Translations under genes and position numbers: made by a program
Notes under the pieces: model-generated
What the model saw: the letters and a program-made list of their open reading frames with translations, nothing else
Told to the model about the DNA's origin: nothing
Databases searched by the model: none
DNA from: Aricia agestis
Taxonomy: Eukaryota > Arthropoda > Insecta > Lepidoptera > Lycaenidae
Direction of reading: 5' to 3'
NCBI RefSeq assembly: GCF_905147365.1
Contig: NC_056428.1
Coordinates: forward strand, 13,918,001 to 13,982,000
Length of the DNA: 64,000 nucleotides
Part shown: piece after piece, positions 1 through 10,575 of the stretch
How positions within the stretch are numbered: position 1 is the stretch's first letter
Layout: every line of letters begins with the position of its first letter

Positions 1-3000
1 TGATAATTATTCTTGTCAATACCACGTGAACAATTGAAGGGGGGGGAGGGGGGTCTTTAGGGGGGGGTCTTGGCATATACCACGCGTGGTCACCCGGGGG
101 ACCGGGGTGGGGGGCTGGGGGGGGTCAAAAAATCTTAAAAAGTAGGTCACGTAGTATGCTCCCTTAGGTTAGCGTTATAATATATAGCCCTATTCGATAA
201 ATGAGCAATTTAACACTGAAATAAGTTTTTAAATCGGACCTGTAGTTCCTGAGATTAGCGCGTTCAAGCAAACATAATCTTCAAGTTTATAATATTAAAG
301 TATAGATTTTTTTAAATTATCGCTTGACAAATTCGAGTCTCGATCTAAAAGACTATGAAAAATACCAATAACAGGGTCATAATAGGCTCATAATCATGGG
401 ACGATGCATGGTATAATATGGTAGTGATGATGATGATGATGAATATAATTTGCATAGTAGCACGCCGAAACTCCCAAACTTGTATCTATAAAGAATCAGG
501 AGTTCTCTCAGCACCTTCCGAACCATGGTATACTAGGTATACTTCGGTGCAAAATCTTACTTTTTTGTAGCATATGCTTAGAATACTTCTCACGAAACCG
601 AAGTCACCACATGTTTTTCTATAAATTTTGAGGAGCTCCCTCGATTACTTATGGATCCTTCATCAGATCACCACTTTTGTGAATATAATACCAAATTGAG
701 ATGATACTCTATATACCAAAAGAAAAATTTTGAAAATTCGTTAACAAACAGTGGAGTAATCGTTGAACATAAAAAAACGAACATAACACCTCCCCCATTA
801 AGAAAGTCGGTTAAAATTGTAGCCTATATGTTATTCTGATGTATAAGCTATATTATTGTAAAGTTTCATTAAAATCTGTTCAGTAGTTTTTGCGTGAAAG
901 AGTAACAAACATCCATACATCCATACATCCAAACAAACTTTCGCCTTTATAATATTAAGTAGGAAGTAGGATGTTTAAGGGCTCCACGAAGTGAAAAATT
1001 TTTACGAAAATTATTTAAACATTTTTTTTTTAATGTACAATGAGGACAGAAGTTCAAAAAATTTCGTTAGTTAACATTTGTCTAATTTGTTGAAAAATTA
1101 ACTTTAAGTTAAATTTCCAACAGGAGCAAATTTTTTAAAGTGTTCGGAATACACCATAAGTTTTTAAAATTTTTAAATTAATATTTACAATATTTCGCGG
1201 TCCGAAATTTGGCCTTTCGCGGTTCGCACATGGACCGCGGTCCGCCTGTTGCCTGCCGCTGACTTAGACTATAAAACAAATACACTTTTGAAGTCGAGTA
1301 AAATTAAAAATAAACACAAATTTTTTTAACTGATAGTTGTTAAATATCTAATAGAAAACTAATTACCTATTAAAATCTGTATAATCATTTTGTAAAAATC
1401 AAAATTGTCTGAAACGAGATGGTTGCCGATAACAGGCATAAATCATAATATTCATCCTACAGCACACATACATGGGCATTTTCAAAAAAATGTGTACCCC
1501 TGGTTTTTACCTTGTCCCTTGACTTCGCTACAGATTATTTGTAAAAAATTACATACTTACATTTTGTAATTTTAATGTAGGAGCAAAAACAAGTTTTCTT
1601 TTATTAAAATACATTCACGTTTGTATAAAATTTTATTTAGTATGAGATTTATAAGGGTTTTTAAGTACCGAAACCTATTAAATTCACCTGTCCCCTTCCC
1701 AGAAGTTGTAACAAAATCTTTAATAACTATTTTTTTTCTTAAAGTAAGTTACTTAAAAAACATATGTTAGATTCCTAAATACTTAATGTATCAATTGAAT
1801 GTCTTGTTATTGAAAAATCTAACATAATTTAACTACAAATTAATTAAAATTATAATCATGAAAAAACAACCCGGCCGGAATGTTCGGTTTAGTGACCGTT
1901 TTTTTTAGTTTTATAAACATACTACAAAAATATTTTCGGCACTAAATGATAGCACTATATGTCATTGTACATCGAGAAACTTCAATTTGAATTTAGCAGT
2001 TAAAAATCTGCTACAAGACGCGGACGCAGGTTGGGTGGTTCTTCAGGAACGGTTTATTTGTTCAGATAAGTGACCATATTTTGTAAGCATTATTATACTT
2101 TCTCCAACTGTTTTTACTGTTAACACATTGCAAAATTAGCTTAGTATTTAGTAAAAAAAATGAAATTGTGATAACTATTATCGGTTATTTACAAACACTT
2201 TAAAAGTAAAAGAAAGTAATATTACGTGACTTCCGACTTGTGACTTTTCGTATGGTCACATATAATGGAACGGACAAGTCACAACAGGCGGAAAGCATAA
2301 GGCTTAGTTCACATTTTAAATAAATTATTTTTTTATTCACAGATTTTATTAAGAAAATTGGTGATTTTTAAACTGGTACGATTAACGTACAAATATATTT
2401 TTTATTACTTATGTGTTAAGGTGACGCCGCGTTAAAGTAAAAAACCGTTTTGGATATGTTTTAGATTGCTAGTTTTCTATGAAAGGCCGGCCCGGCCTCT
2501 CACAGAAAACAAGCAATGGAACAGCAAAAAATGGAAAGGGCGTAAGCGACAAAATAGTTTTGTCGCGTAATTTAAAAACCATAAATACATTTCATATAAG
2601 CTATGGGCAAATTAAAGTGTATGCTTGAACCAATCCATGTACATTTTTGGAAGCTTAAATCACTCTCCTCTGTAGGGAAAAATAGGACTCCTTTTTTTTT
2701 TACACAGGTCTATTTGATTGATTATTCTGTGTTATAAAAGTTGACCAATCGTGTTATGCTATGAGTAAATCAAAGACAAAGACATGATAAATACTGACAA
2801 TGAACTTTAATTTCTTAGCTTTAGTCATTGAAAAATCGATATCGCTACAGCCAAATTATCAAGGCGTCGCCTTTACTTAACAATAACAAATATTTAAAAT
2901 TTAAGTACCTAAAAGTTTTATTTTTTAAATAATTTTGATTTTATTTCCACTACTTTTCTATCAGTAAAGTTGAAAATCATTTTGTGTCATTGATATTTTT

Positions 3001-4500
3001 AGATTTATAATAACTAGACATCGGATTATATGCATTTGCATACTTGCATATGCAAATGCATATAATGTCACTTTTTAGGCGATAGTGCATATTTTGGCAA
3101 TTTTTCGTTGATAGTGCATATTTCGGTAGTTTAACTTCCATGGGCATTAAGATTGCAATCGGAAAATGTTGGTAGAAAATTATTATTGGCGTATAATAAA
3201 TAAATAAAAAGTCTTTATTTCAAGAAATTAAAAATCCTGGATTTTATGAAATTATAAAAATTGGCGCTTTTATTAATGTCACTACCGGAAAAGTCTTAAA
3301 AAAAATAAATTTAATATTAAATGACTTTTGATTGTGCATATTTTGTGCATATTTCGACCATTTTTCGTGCATATTTGCATGGATATTTCGGCACTTTGAT
3401 CGTGCATATAATCCGATGTCATTAATAACTTAGGAATTCGTAGAAATGTGAACACATCTTTATGATTATGAGATGTTCGTCCCTCTAATTAATGAAGTTA
3501 AATCTATGAAATCAAAGTATTTTTTACTTTTATAAGTAGTGCAACAATAAAAATGTTTAAATAAAAGGTTTTTGTGTTATAAAAACTTCTTTAAATATGT
3601 TAAATATTACTTACTCATGTAAAAAAATGAAAAATTAGCTAGTGGGTAGGTCACATAGTCACACAATGGATTAAAAATAATTGCTACTCTTGTTGATCCT
3701 TGAAATTATCTACATTTTTTTTAATAAACAATTAAAGATGCATTTCACTAGATTAAATTAACGAAGAGATCCATTTATTGCTGTATTTTTTTGTATTAAA
3801 TTATATTTTACATTTAGTCGCACAACGGAATCTGTTTCGTCGAAAATTCGATTTTGTTTCAATAATATCAGAATAATATAACGTTTTCAGCGTTCTTTTT
3901 AACTTATTCCATTAGTTCAATATTTTTCCTTGTATATGACATTCAAATAAAGGTAAATAAATGACCTTAAAAAATATAGACATATTTTTGCAAGGGTACA
4001 CGTTTTTTTGAAAATGCCCACATACTACATAGTAATTTCAATGTCCATTACTATTACTGAATTCTGATGAATATAATTTGCACATTAACATATACTTTCC
4101 GTTCTTAAAACAACTGAAACTGCTGAAACCCCCAAACTTGTATCTATAAGGAATCAGTTCTGTCAGCACCTTCTCAACCATCTTATACCTTGATGCAAAA
4201 TCTTACTTTTCGCTTGCGCACGGTGTGGCAACGTCGCGCGCGGCAAATTACCGGTTAATTTTCAATACCAAAACCGAAATTAAAGAAAAACCGGTATTCT
4301 GCGTTTACCGGTTTTTACCATTTAAGTGCAACCTTTAACCAAAATCGATTTCGGTTTGGGGTCAATGACCAAAACCGGTTTTGTTCTGCAACCGGTTTCC
4401 TAGCCCTGCTTATTAGAATCTTTGTAGACTCTAAGATGCTGGATGGCAAAATATGAAGCTTTCTGCTCCAAGTGAATTTAATAGTAAGTACTTATACAGT
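1..4500. other. AT-rich non-coding stretch with repeat debris
   Basis: No reading frame here resembles a protein I know. Positions 37-125 are extremely G-rich. Positions about 560-800 match the dispersed family also seen at about 9850-10090, and 830-960 is an RTE-like 3' end with repeated CATA and a tail near TATAATATTAAGTAGG. A short segment near 1195-1250 has hAT-like CGCGGTCCG words, and 4240-4410 repeats ACCGGTT many times and ends like a degenerate hAT element. The remaining exons of the minus-strand TMEM64-like gene should lie in this direction, but I could not find one, so they are probably to the left of the window. Confidence 0.6.
3017..3420. mobile_element. MITE-like element with inverted ends GACATCGGATTATATGCA
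   Basis: An 18-base end at 3017-3034 is repeated in inverse orientation at 3403-3420. The inside carries many copies of the word GTGCATAT, including GTGCATATTTCG, near both ends, which looks like sub-terminal transposase binding repeats. There is no coding capacity. Superfamily not assigned, because no clean target duplication is visible. Confidence 0.6.
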
Positions 4501-4525
4501 ATTTCTAATCAGAAAAAAAACTTAC

Positions 4526-5065
4526 TGCAAATATTGTGTTCTGTAGACCAAAAGGTATTGGGGTCAGTCTTGCGAAAAACACGATCTTGAATGCTTGAGG
4601 TCCAGAGATCACTTTGAGGAGTGCTCTTGCAGTTTCATTCTTCAAAAGTCTATCAAGGGGCAAGTAGCTCCTCATCATCTTTAGAGTGAAATGGGCCACT
4701 GCCACACCGAAGTTCGCACTCACTACCACTGTACCCAAACCCTTGATAATACCGAACAAGTAACCACTAGTTATAATTAACACTAGATAGCCAATAGTCA
4801 CTGGAAAACTCACTATCAAAAACAGTCCCATGAACAGCAAAAATATTATCTTAGGGTCCTGCGCGTCTACCCAATACAAGATCGTCTTTAAATACTCCTT
4901 AAAAAAATACAGGGCGAAAATCAAACATGTTAAAATCAAAATCGACACGACTATGTTGAACAAGTAACTGTATGTCGTCCTGTTATTTATTTTAGCCCAT
5001 AAACTCTTCTTTCTCGTCGTTGCTGTAACATCAGGCTGGCCGTCTTCTACGTCCACTATTTCCAT
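4526..5065 (-). CDS. TMEM64: TMEM64-like VTT-domain membrane protein, first coding exon (partial)
   Basis: The exon encodes 180 residues from ATG at 5065 to a GTAAGT donor just below 4526, ending in phase 0. A GTG-started extension to 5095 is open, but the ATG is the better start. The cytosolic N-terminus is acidic, then about residues 33-60 and 70-110 form hydrophobic helices. These are followed by the VTT (SNARE-associated/DedA-like) region with GYLFGIIKG, ending in FFARLTPIPFGLQNTIFA. The ARLTPIPFGLQN block is the signature I know from TMEM64. Family knowledge: ER or endomembrane proteins linked to calcium and lipid handling. Later exons were not found in this window. The next host gene to the right, ZC3H15, is divergent and 6.6 kb away. 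Confidence 0.8.
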
Positions 5066-5911
5066 TATTATATTTAATTCAAAAACACTGTACACTCAAC
5101 ACTTTGCGAATTTAAATAGAGTAAGATTTTCGCCATGGCCTACATTCCCGTTTGTTTATCTCGCGCGGAGCGAAAACTCAAGACGGCTGATTGACCGTGA
5201 ATACGATATTTTGGCTAAAACTCGACATGCGTGCTACGCTCGAACACGATTATCCAACTCACAGCAATTTTTGTACTATCGAATAATTCCGAGCAAGCAA
5301 ATCCAAATTCTGAAATCCGTGGAACAGCGACGAACTACAAATGTGACAGCTGTCATATGACAGTTGACACTGACATTTACTTTTTTATGTTAATACCAAT
5401 AAAAACAAATCGATGTACTATCGGACAAGTCCGAGCCATAGCCCATACGTCATAACTCATACATGACCTCGACTATGCTATTGGAAAAATTATTAAAAAA
5501 AATTTACGTTCAAATACTATATTATAAAGTGTGTTAAGGATTGAATAAGAGACTAGAAACGTCTCGTGATTTATGATTAAGACTTAAATATATAAATATA
5601 AATTGTCCGACTTAATCACGGACTGCTCCCTTTGGTTTTTATTTTTGCTCCTAAACGTAATTAGTGAAAAGACTTTTAAGTCAATGTCAATATTGACATT
5701 GACTTAAAATTGAAACTTTCGAACAGAAAAAAAATTGGGTTCCAAATTTAAACGTAGCACCTAAAGTAAGTTGGATAATCTGTACAATTTTTAAGCAAGA
5801 TCGACTGTGATTGGTTGATAAAAAGACGAAGAAGTTTAAAACTCAAAGTTCGATTTTCAGTTAGTGAAAATTATTTTGTAGCAACTCTTTCAAAAATTGT
5901 AAATTAGTGGA
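5066..5911. other. Upstream region of the TMEM64-like gene up to the LTR insertion
   Basis: About 850 bases with no supported gene. The first 100-150 bases beside the TMEM64-like ATG are richer in CpG and probably hold its promoter and 5'UTR. A perfect 36-base palindrome lies at 5674-5709. Just left of the LTR element (5800-5911) is unique-looking sequence that continues at 8632 and meets a GTAAGT word at 8651. This could be an untranslated first exon of a plus-strand transcript split by the retrotransposon, but no coding sequence supports that. Confidence 0.4.
5674..5709. repeat. Perfect 36-base palindrome
   Basis: The half TTTTAAGTCAATGTCAAT is followed directly by its exact reverse complement, with no spacer and centre at 5691/5692. 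It is the kind of sequence that can extrude as a cruciform. No target duplication was seen around it. Confidence 0.85.
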
Positions 5912-6079
5912 TGTAATGCAGTGCAATCGTTTATTACCACAGAATCCACAAAGTGTAAATTAGAAATGGTTACAAAACATACAATATCGCCAAGAACCAA
6001 GTTCCGATCCCTCACAGTCCGTCGCCTAGCAACCGTCACCCGACTGTGTTGCCTACTCTCGCTACATCCTCCCGCTACA
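5912..6079 (-). repeat. 3' LTR of the gag-protease element
   Basis: 168 bp, reads the same as the copy at 8460-8627. It is preceded on the minus strand by the polypurine tract at 6080-6091 and flanked outside by TGGA. Confidence 0.92.
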
Positions 6080-6091
6080 TCCTCCCCCTCT
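6080..6091 (-). other. Polypurine tract
   Basis: The minus strand reads AGAGGGGGAGGA directly before the 3' LTR. This is the expected primer site for plus-strand DNA synthesis. The stop codon of the ORF (TAG, 6092-6090) overlaps its edge, so coding and cis-acting sequence are packed to the limit. Confidence 0.85.
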
Positions 6092-8354
6092 ATCCCGAAC
6101 CTGACGTCCCCGCGTTTGGGATAGGACCCTTTCGTGGCCGTCCACGTTTGCGCTTGTCCTTTAGAGGAGTTTGGATGGGACTAACAAATGGGGTAAGGCG
6201 TGTCGCGTGATATTCGCCTATGGAGGTGCCATTACTGAAACTACCCAACTCATAGGTATTTATTATTTTGTTTATTTTATAAGGGCTATTCCTCTCTGGC
6301 ACAAAATAAGTTTGACCTTTATCCGTCCATAGTCTACGACGGATTGGATCTTCGGATTTAATGTCTTCTAATATTTTCCTAATATGCGGATCTTTTACCT
6401 GATTCTCCCCCTGCATTAAAGCCGCTCCCAAACCGTATCCACTGCAGTCCGCGATCGGCTCGGGACTGATAAGGAAATAAGACTTAACGAAATCAAAAGT
6501 CTGATCCGGTTTATCCCTAAAATACCATACATCGTGCGGAATGTCGAGGATAATATTAGCCTCTTTAACAAATTTACGTCCTAACAACGTCCTAGTTGAG
6601 GCTCCTGGTAAGACAAGCAGGTCCTCAATAATTGCATCGCGATTTCCAATAGTGACTTTTACATCAGCGGTAAGTACTCTTCTTTTACTATGCGTTCCAT
6701 CAGCCAATCCTATTGTGCGCTCTGTCTCCTTAAATCGAACACCCTGTTCAACTAACACGGAGTACAGCTTAGTACTAGCTATAGAATGAGTTGCGCCGGT
6801 ATCAATAATAGCCACTCCTTCGCGATTTGCAACATTAATACATACGGTGGGAAGTGATGTCGCATCAATATCATAAGCCTCGGATTCCTTTACATTGGAA
6901 TTATTTATTATAAAAGCGGCTTTGTCATCGCCGTCGCAATAAACATTACTCGAAAGTAAATTGCAAGGGCGATTATTATGATTCAAAAATATATCGTGCT
7001 CGACTTGGCGGAGGCACTGCCGTGCCCCCAGATTTTGTGAGTTTGAACTCACACTATTCTCGCTCGGGACCGTACTTAAAGAAGTATTTGACAAATCGAT
7101 ATCGCACGAAAAAGTGTTGAAATCAGCTGGTTTCGAACCAGCTCTCTGTGTGTTCGAACAGACTTTACATTTTGACTTTACTACTCCTTGCTGGCCACAT
7201 CCATAACACCTTAAAGTACTAGAAATATCATTAGACTCTGACTTACCGATGTTCTCGCTTTTACCTTGCAGGTTGCGGCAATTGTCAATAATATGGCCAT
7301 ACAATTTACAATACGCGCAACGTATCCGATTACGTTTCGATAATTGATTCGAGTTTGGCGTGAGAACCGAATTCGTAGTAGGGGCCGAACGTGTAGTAGG
7401 GCCTCTTTCGTGCGCGGGTAAATCTACGATTTTAGCCGGGGTCGTGGGCAAGGGCGAGAGGGAAGGGATTACAATAGATAACCTATTGGTTTCCGCGATC
7501 GCGTCCTCTACGGCTCGCAATTTCTCTGTGAAGTTGTCCATAGAAGTTACATCATCTCGCGACAGTCTTTTACGAATACGCCTATGCAATAACCCGTAAA
7601 CCATATCGATCTGCATCGCATCCGGAACCTTATAGGGTAGCTTCACTACTAGGGCACGCAGTCTCGACACGAATACGTCGGCACGTTCAGTCTCACACTG
7701 TTCAGTTCGGAAAACTTCTCTGAAGATCTTGTACGGTGGCAGCTGGGTGCCGTACATGCCTCGCAGCCGCGCGACGGCGTCCGCCCATGTTGAGACGTTG
7801 TCCTTGACGCCGCGCCAGAAGAGAGCCGCGTTGTCCTCCAGCAACATGCTCAGGCCGCGTAGCGCGTGCTGTTCACTGACGTCTGCGCATTCCTTATATA
7901 CCTCCACGGCGTCCAAGAAGGCCTCCAGTTTCTCGGCGTCGCGTGATTTCCCGTTGAACCGCGCGGTGCATTTAATGAAATTGCCCGGCGGGGCGGCGAC
8001 TGCAGCAGGGGCAGTCGAGCTTCTCTGCATTGAGGTCGCCGTGTTAGGGGTGAAAGCTCCGAAATTGCCGGATGGGTCATACCGTGGGAGGGCTCGGAGT
8101 GTTTCCAGGAGGGCTCTGTTGGTCTCCTCCTGCGTACGCTGCGATTGCATCATCATTTCTAACATCGCCGTCATCACTCGTTCTGTCGAGGTGGTGGTAG
8201 ATGCTCCAGCAGCCGCGGTGGATGTAGGCGGGGTGGGCCGCGGGTCGGCGAAAACCATCGTCTCGTTCCCGGGCTCTCCGTCGTCGCTTGCTTGCTGTGT
8301 CTCCTCTTCGTCTTCACTCTCGTAACGGGGATGTTGTCTTGTGTTTCGTGGCAT
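6090..8354 (-). CDS. Gag-protease polyprotein with fused pol remnants
   Basis: 754 residues from ATG at 8354. An acidic, low-complexity N-terminus is followed by a retrotransposon-gag capsid-like region (about 125-280, FNGKSRDAEKLEAFLD and following). A CCHC zinc knuckle starts at Cys346 (CAYCKLYGHIIDNC). A second knuckle-like CYGCGQQG...C lacks its His. An aspartic protease starts at Asp518 (DTGATHS) with a later LLGRKF flap-side motif. After the protease come short pol-like pieces in frame: ADCSGYGLGAALMQ at Asp636, like the first strand of RNase H; a linker like that before integrase; and a C-terminal SPYKINKI...EYHATRLTPFV like the end of integrase. A GRPRK AT-hook closes it. Reverse transcriptase is absent. 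The assignments after residue 560 are inference from motifs. Confidence 0.85.
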   Translation of the reverse strand: MPRNTRQHPRYESEDEEETQQASDDGEPGNETMVFADPRPTPPTSTAAAGASTTTSTERVMTAMLEMMMQSQRTQEETNRALLETLRALPRYDPSGNFGAFTPNTATSMQRSSTAPAAVAAPPGNFIKCTARFNGKSRDAEKLEAFLDAVEVYKECADVSEQHALRGLSMLLEDNAALFWRGVKDNVSTWADAVARLRGMYGTQLPPYKIFREVFRTEQCETERADVFVSRLRALVVKLPYKVPDAMQIDMVYGLLHRRIRKRLSRDDVTSMDNFTEKLRAVEDAIAETNRLSIVIPSLSPLPTTPAKIVDLPAHERGPTTRSAPTTNSVLTPNSNQLSKRNRIRCAYCKLYGHIIDNCRNLQGKSENIGKSESNDISSTLRCYGCGQQGVVKSKCKVCSNTQRAGSKPADFNTFSCDIDLSNTSLSTVPSENSVSSNSQNLGARQCLRQVEHDIFLNHNNRPCNLLSSNVYCDGDDKAAFIINNSNVKESEAYDIDATSLPTVCINVANREGVAIIDTGATHSIASTKLYSVLVEQGVRFKETERTIGLADGTHSKRRVLTADVKVTIGNRDAIIEDLLVLPGASTRTLLGRKFVKEANIILDIPHDVWYFRDKPDQTFDFVKSYFLISPEPIADCSGYGLGAALMQGENQVKDPHIRKILEDIKSEDPIRRRLWTDKGQTYFVPERNSPYKINKIINTYELGSFSNGTSIGEYHATRLTPFVSPIQTPLKDKRKRGRPRKGPIPNAGTSGSG

Positions 8355-8441
8355 TTTAGATACCAGTCCGGCTAGCGGCTAGCTAAACAGTTCACGGAGC
8401 ACTGGGATTGGGTCTGTTATTTCTTTGAAAAAAAAATATAG

Positions 8442-8459
8442 CCACGGGTTGGGCGCCAG
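8442..8459 (-). other. Primer-binding site, tRNA-Lys type
   Basis: Directly after the 5' LTR the minus strand reads TGGCGCCCAACCCGTGGC. The first 11 bases equal the complement of the CCA-tailed 3' end of insect tRNA-Lys(CUU) as I remember it; the following bases differ. Gypsy-type elements often use tRNA-Lys. Confidence 0.75.
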
Positions 8460-8627
8460 TGTAATGCAGTGCAATCGTTTATTACCACAGAATCCACAAA
8501 GTGTAAATTAGAAATGGTTACAAAACATACAATATCGCCAAGAACCAAGTTCCGATCCCTCACAGTCCGTCGCCTAGCAACCGTCACCCGACTGTGTTGC
8601 CTACTCTCGCTACATCCTCCCGCTACA
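8460..8627 (-). repeat. 5' LTR of the gag-protease element
   Basis: 168 bp, reading TGTAGCGGGAGGATG to GCATTACA on the minus strand. It matches the copy at 5912-6079 base for base as far as I can read. It is followed without a gap by the primer-binding site. Confidence 0.92.
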
Positions 8628-8659
8628 TGGATTAATTATTGAAAAACGAAAGGTAAGTA

Positions 8660-9053
8660 TTTAACGTTTAAGTATTTAAGGTAAAGATTGTAAAATGTAA
8701 ATATAACCATAAATTGATAAATTGAAGCAAAACATAACTATGTCATACCGTGATCTAATACAAAGTATATCATAGTGATTATTTGCATATTTGTATAATA
8801 ATTTACAACTATAATATATGAAAAATATCATAAACCTATAATGCTCAAGACCAACAAAGAGTGCGAGAGAGAAGAAAATCCTTTATAGAATTATAACAAG
8901 ATGAAAAGAGAGAGGCAGTCTAATGAAAATTGTAACCACTTTCATTTGACAGGTCGTCAAAAGTCGTCAGTCGTTTTTATGCCCTTTCGGTATTTCCAAT
9001 ATATTGTCCAATTTGTTTGTTATTTTGAATAAATATTATTATATTTAAAAATT
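8660..9053. other. Sequence before the THAP exon; no gene seen
   Basis: AT-rich, no ORF. From about 8829 (CATAAACCTATAATGC) it matches, inverted, the block at about 48.5-50.7 kb, so this is the left part of a duplicated locus rather than unique DNA. Confidence 0.55.
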
Positions 9054-9850
9054 ATGACTTGTGCTGTAAGTATTTGCAGTGTAAATCATAAGAATAATCC
9101 TGAAAAATATACATTTCACAGGTAATTAATCTTCATGTCCTAATTGCTACGATGTGTTTATTTTTGCTATATTCTGTCTTTAGTTCTCTATTTCTAATAA
9201 AATATTGTGAATCCTCCCTTTTACTTTCATATTTTGCGTAACTAAAGGTACTATTGTTCTTATATTACACAAATTTTGAAGAAACATTTTTCATCAATTT
9301 TTTTTACATATACGCTAGTGCTTGAATGTAATTTATCGATATGCTTATCGATATTTTACAATAACATAAAACTAAAATAAAAATCATTTACCTTTATATT
9401 TATCACCTTAAACCCGGCCGCACATTATCCGAAATTTCTGATCAGAAAAATTCGGACGCCCGGCGGAACGCACTCTGTTCATACATTTTGTTGTAGACCC
9501 ATCATACTAAAAGAATTTCTGACGTGTCAAAATGTATGAGCGGGGCGGGGCGTCCGAATTTTTGTTATCGGAAATTCGGATAATGTGCGGCTGGACTAAA
9601 AAGGACATATTATCTTATTTTAACTAATATAATAAAGTATAGTATAATATAGCTAATATAATATAACTACTATAATATATAGTGACTCTAAAACTAGAGG
9701 AAGGTTATATATCATAATCATTTGTTTTACAGATTCCCTCAAGATCCTCTAATAAGAGGAAAATGGCTGAAATTAATTGGGCGTGTTGGTTGGAATCCCA
9801 AGAAGGTTATTAATCGAAAGATTTTGAACGTTTTCTATGGTATGGTCGTA
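9054..9850 (+). pseudogene. THAP-domain gene fragment, two exons, truncated by a repeat
   Basis: Exon 1 (9054-9121) encodes MTCAVSICSVNHK...YTFHR and ends at a GTAATT donor. Exon 2 starts at 9733 after TTTTACAG and continues FPQDPLIRGKWLKLIGRVGW, the usual second part of a THAP zinc-binding fold (first Cys pair, then FP...W). The frame joins correctly across the intron. The last Cys-x2-His pair is missing: from about 9850 the sequence becomes a dispersed repeat, so the protein is broken. THAP proteins are DNA-binding, and the domain also forms the N-terminus of P-element transposases. An inverted second copy near 48.5-49.3 kb suggests it was carried by mobile DNA. Confidence 0.6.
9412..9596. 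mobile_element. Foldback MITE with CCGCACATTATCCGAA ends
   Basis: About 185 bp lying in the intron of the THAP fragment. Both ends carry GCCGCACATTATCCGAA in inverse orientation, and the arms (GGACGCCC.../...GGGCGTCC) fold back. A truncated relative is at about 48350-48485 in the inverted copy of this locus. Confidence 0.7.
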
Positions 9851-10090
9851 ACGTATGGTCCCCATATGTTCCCATTTGAATATCAAGGAGTCACCTCGAT
9901 TTCTCATAGTTTCCATCACCAGACCACCACTTTTGTGAACATGATACCTACTCGAAACAATACAATGTACAACAAAAGAAAAATTTTGAAAATCGGTTCA
10001 TAAACGGCGGAGTAATCGTTGAACCTACATAAAAAATATATCCAGAGCCGAACGTCTAGACTCCTCCTGTTTGGAAGTCGGTTAAAAATA
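9850..10090. repeat. Dispersed lepidopteran-type repeat, family B
   Basis: Shares long stretches (for example CGGAGTAATCGTTGAAC and AGTCGGTTAAAA) with about 560-810, and shorter ones with 45585-45690 and 52170-52260. It ends the THAP reading frame. I think it is a non-LTR 3' fragment, but no coding is left. Confidence 0.55.
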
Positions 10091-10129
10091 ATTGTAATAA
10101 AAAATATTATGATAATAAGAATAAAATAT

Positions 10130-10575
10130 ATTATACTAGTATAGTGTGTTGTTTACTTTCAACGTTTACTTGCAATGTGAGGGCTGATTTACCAGATAGA
10201 TTTTACCTGAGTAATAAATAAGTAACTTTATAATGTGTTATTTGTATATTATTTACCCCTATAAGAACCTCATGTCATAAGTTCATAATATATCCGACGA
10301 TTGAAAAATCATTCCAAAAGAAAATGTGTATCTACTTTTCAATCGTCACCTTTTTTTGCCAATTAAAATTTATGATACCTAATTTGAAATACAAATCTGT
10401 CAAAGTTGCATATTATTTATTTCTTATAGAAACTCAGGTAAAATAACTCGAACGGACTATACTATCGATAACAAAATACTATACTATCGATAGCACACGC
10501 ACACATTGACAGATCGAAAATGGTCACGCATTTTCGGGTTGTCAGGTGGTCTATACGACAGTATATATTGAGTCT
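10130..10575. repeat. Dispersed repeat, family D, copy 1
   Basis: About 440 bp that recurs inverted at 44222-44660 and in part at 23853-23999. The copies contain two TATCGATA-like words about 20 bp apart and a stretch reading ATACTGTCGTATAGACCACC on the other strand. No ORF. Class unknown. Confidence 0.65.

Larger units (their letters stand above)
5912..8627 (-). mobile_element. Short-LTR Ty3/gypsy-like retrotransposon, gag-protease only, no reverse transcriptase
   Basis: The element is 2,716 bp and reads on the minus strand. It has two 168-bp LTRs that look identical by eye, beginning TG and ending CA. The 4-bp target duplication TGGA is at 5908-5911 and 8628-8631. Next to the 5' LTR is a primer-binding site starting TGGCGCCCAAC, and next to the 3' LTR a polypurine tract AGAGGGGGAGGA. 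The single 754-codon ORF fills nearly all of the inside. There is no reverse transcriptase, full RNase H or full integrase, so it must be moved in trans by a related complete element. Size and content resemble the class called TR-GAG in plants. Intact ORF and identical LTRs point to a very recent insertion. Confidence 0.92.

Noticed and set aside
7729..8325. Plus-strand 198-codon open frame
   Set aside because: It is the antisense shadow of the GC-rich gag part of the LTR element and has no protein-like composition.
5850..8660. First exon of a host gene split by the LTR element
   Set aside because: A GTAAGT follows the rejoined flank at 8651, but no coding or second exon supports it.
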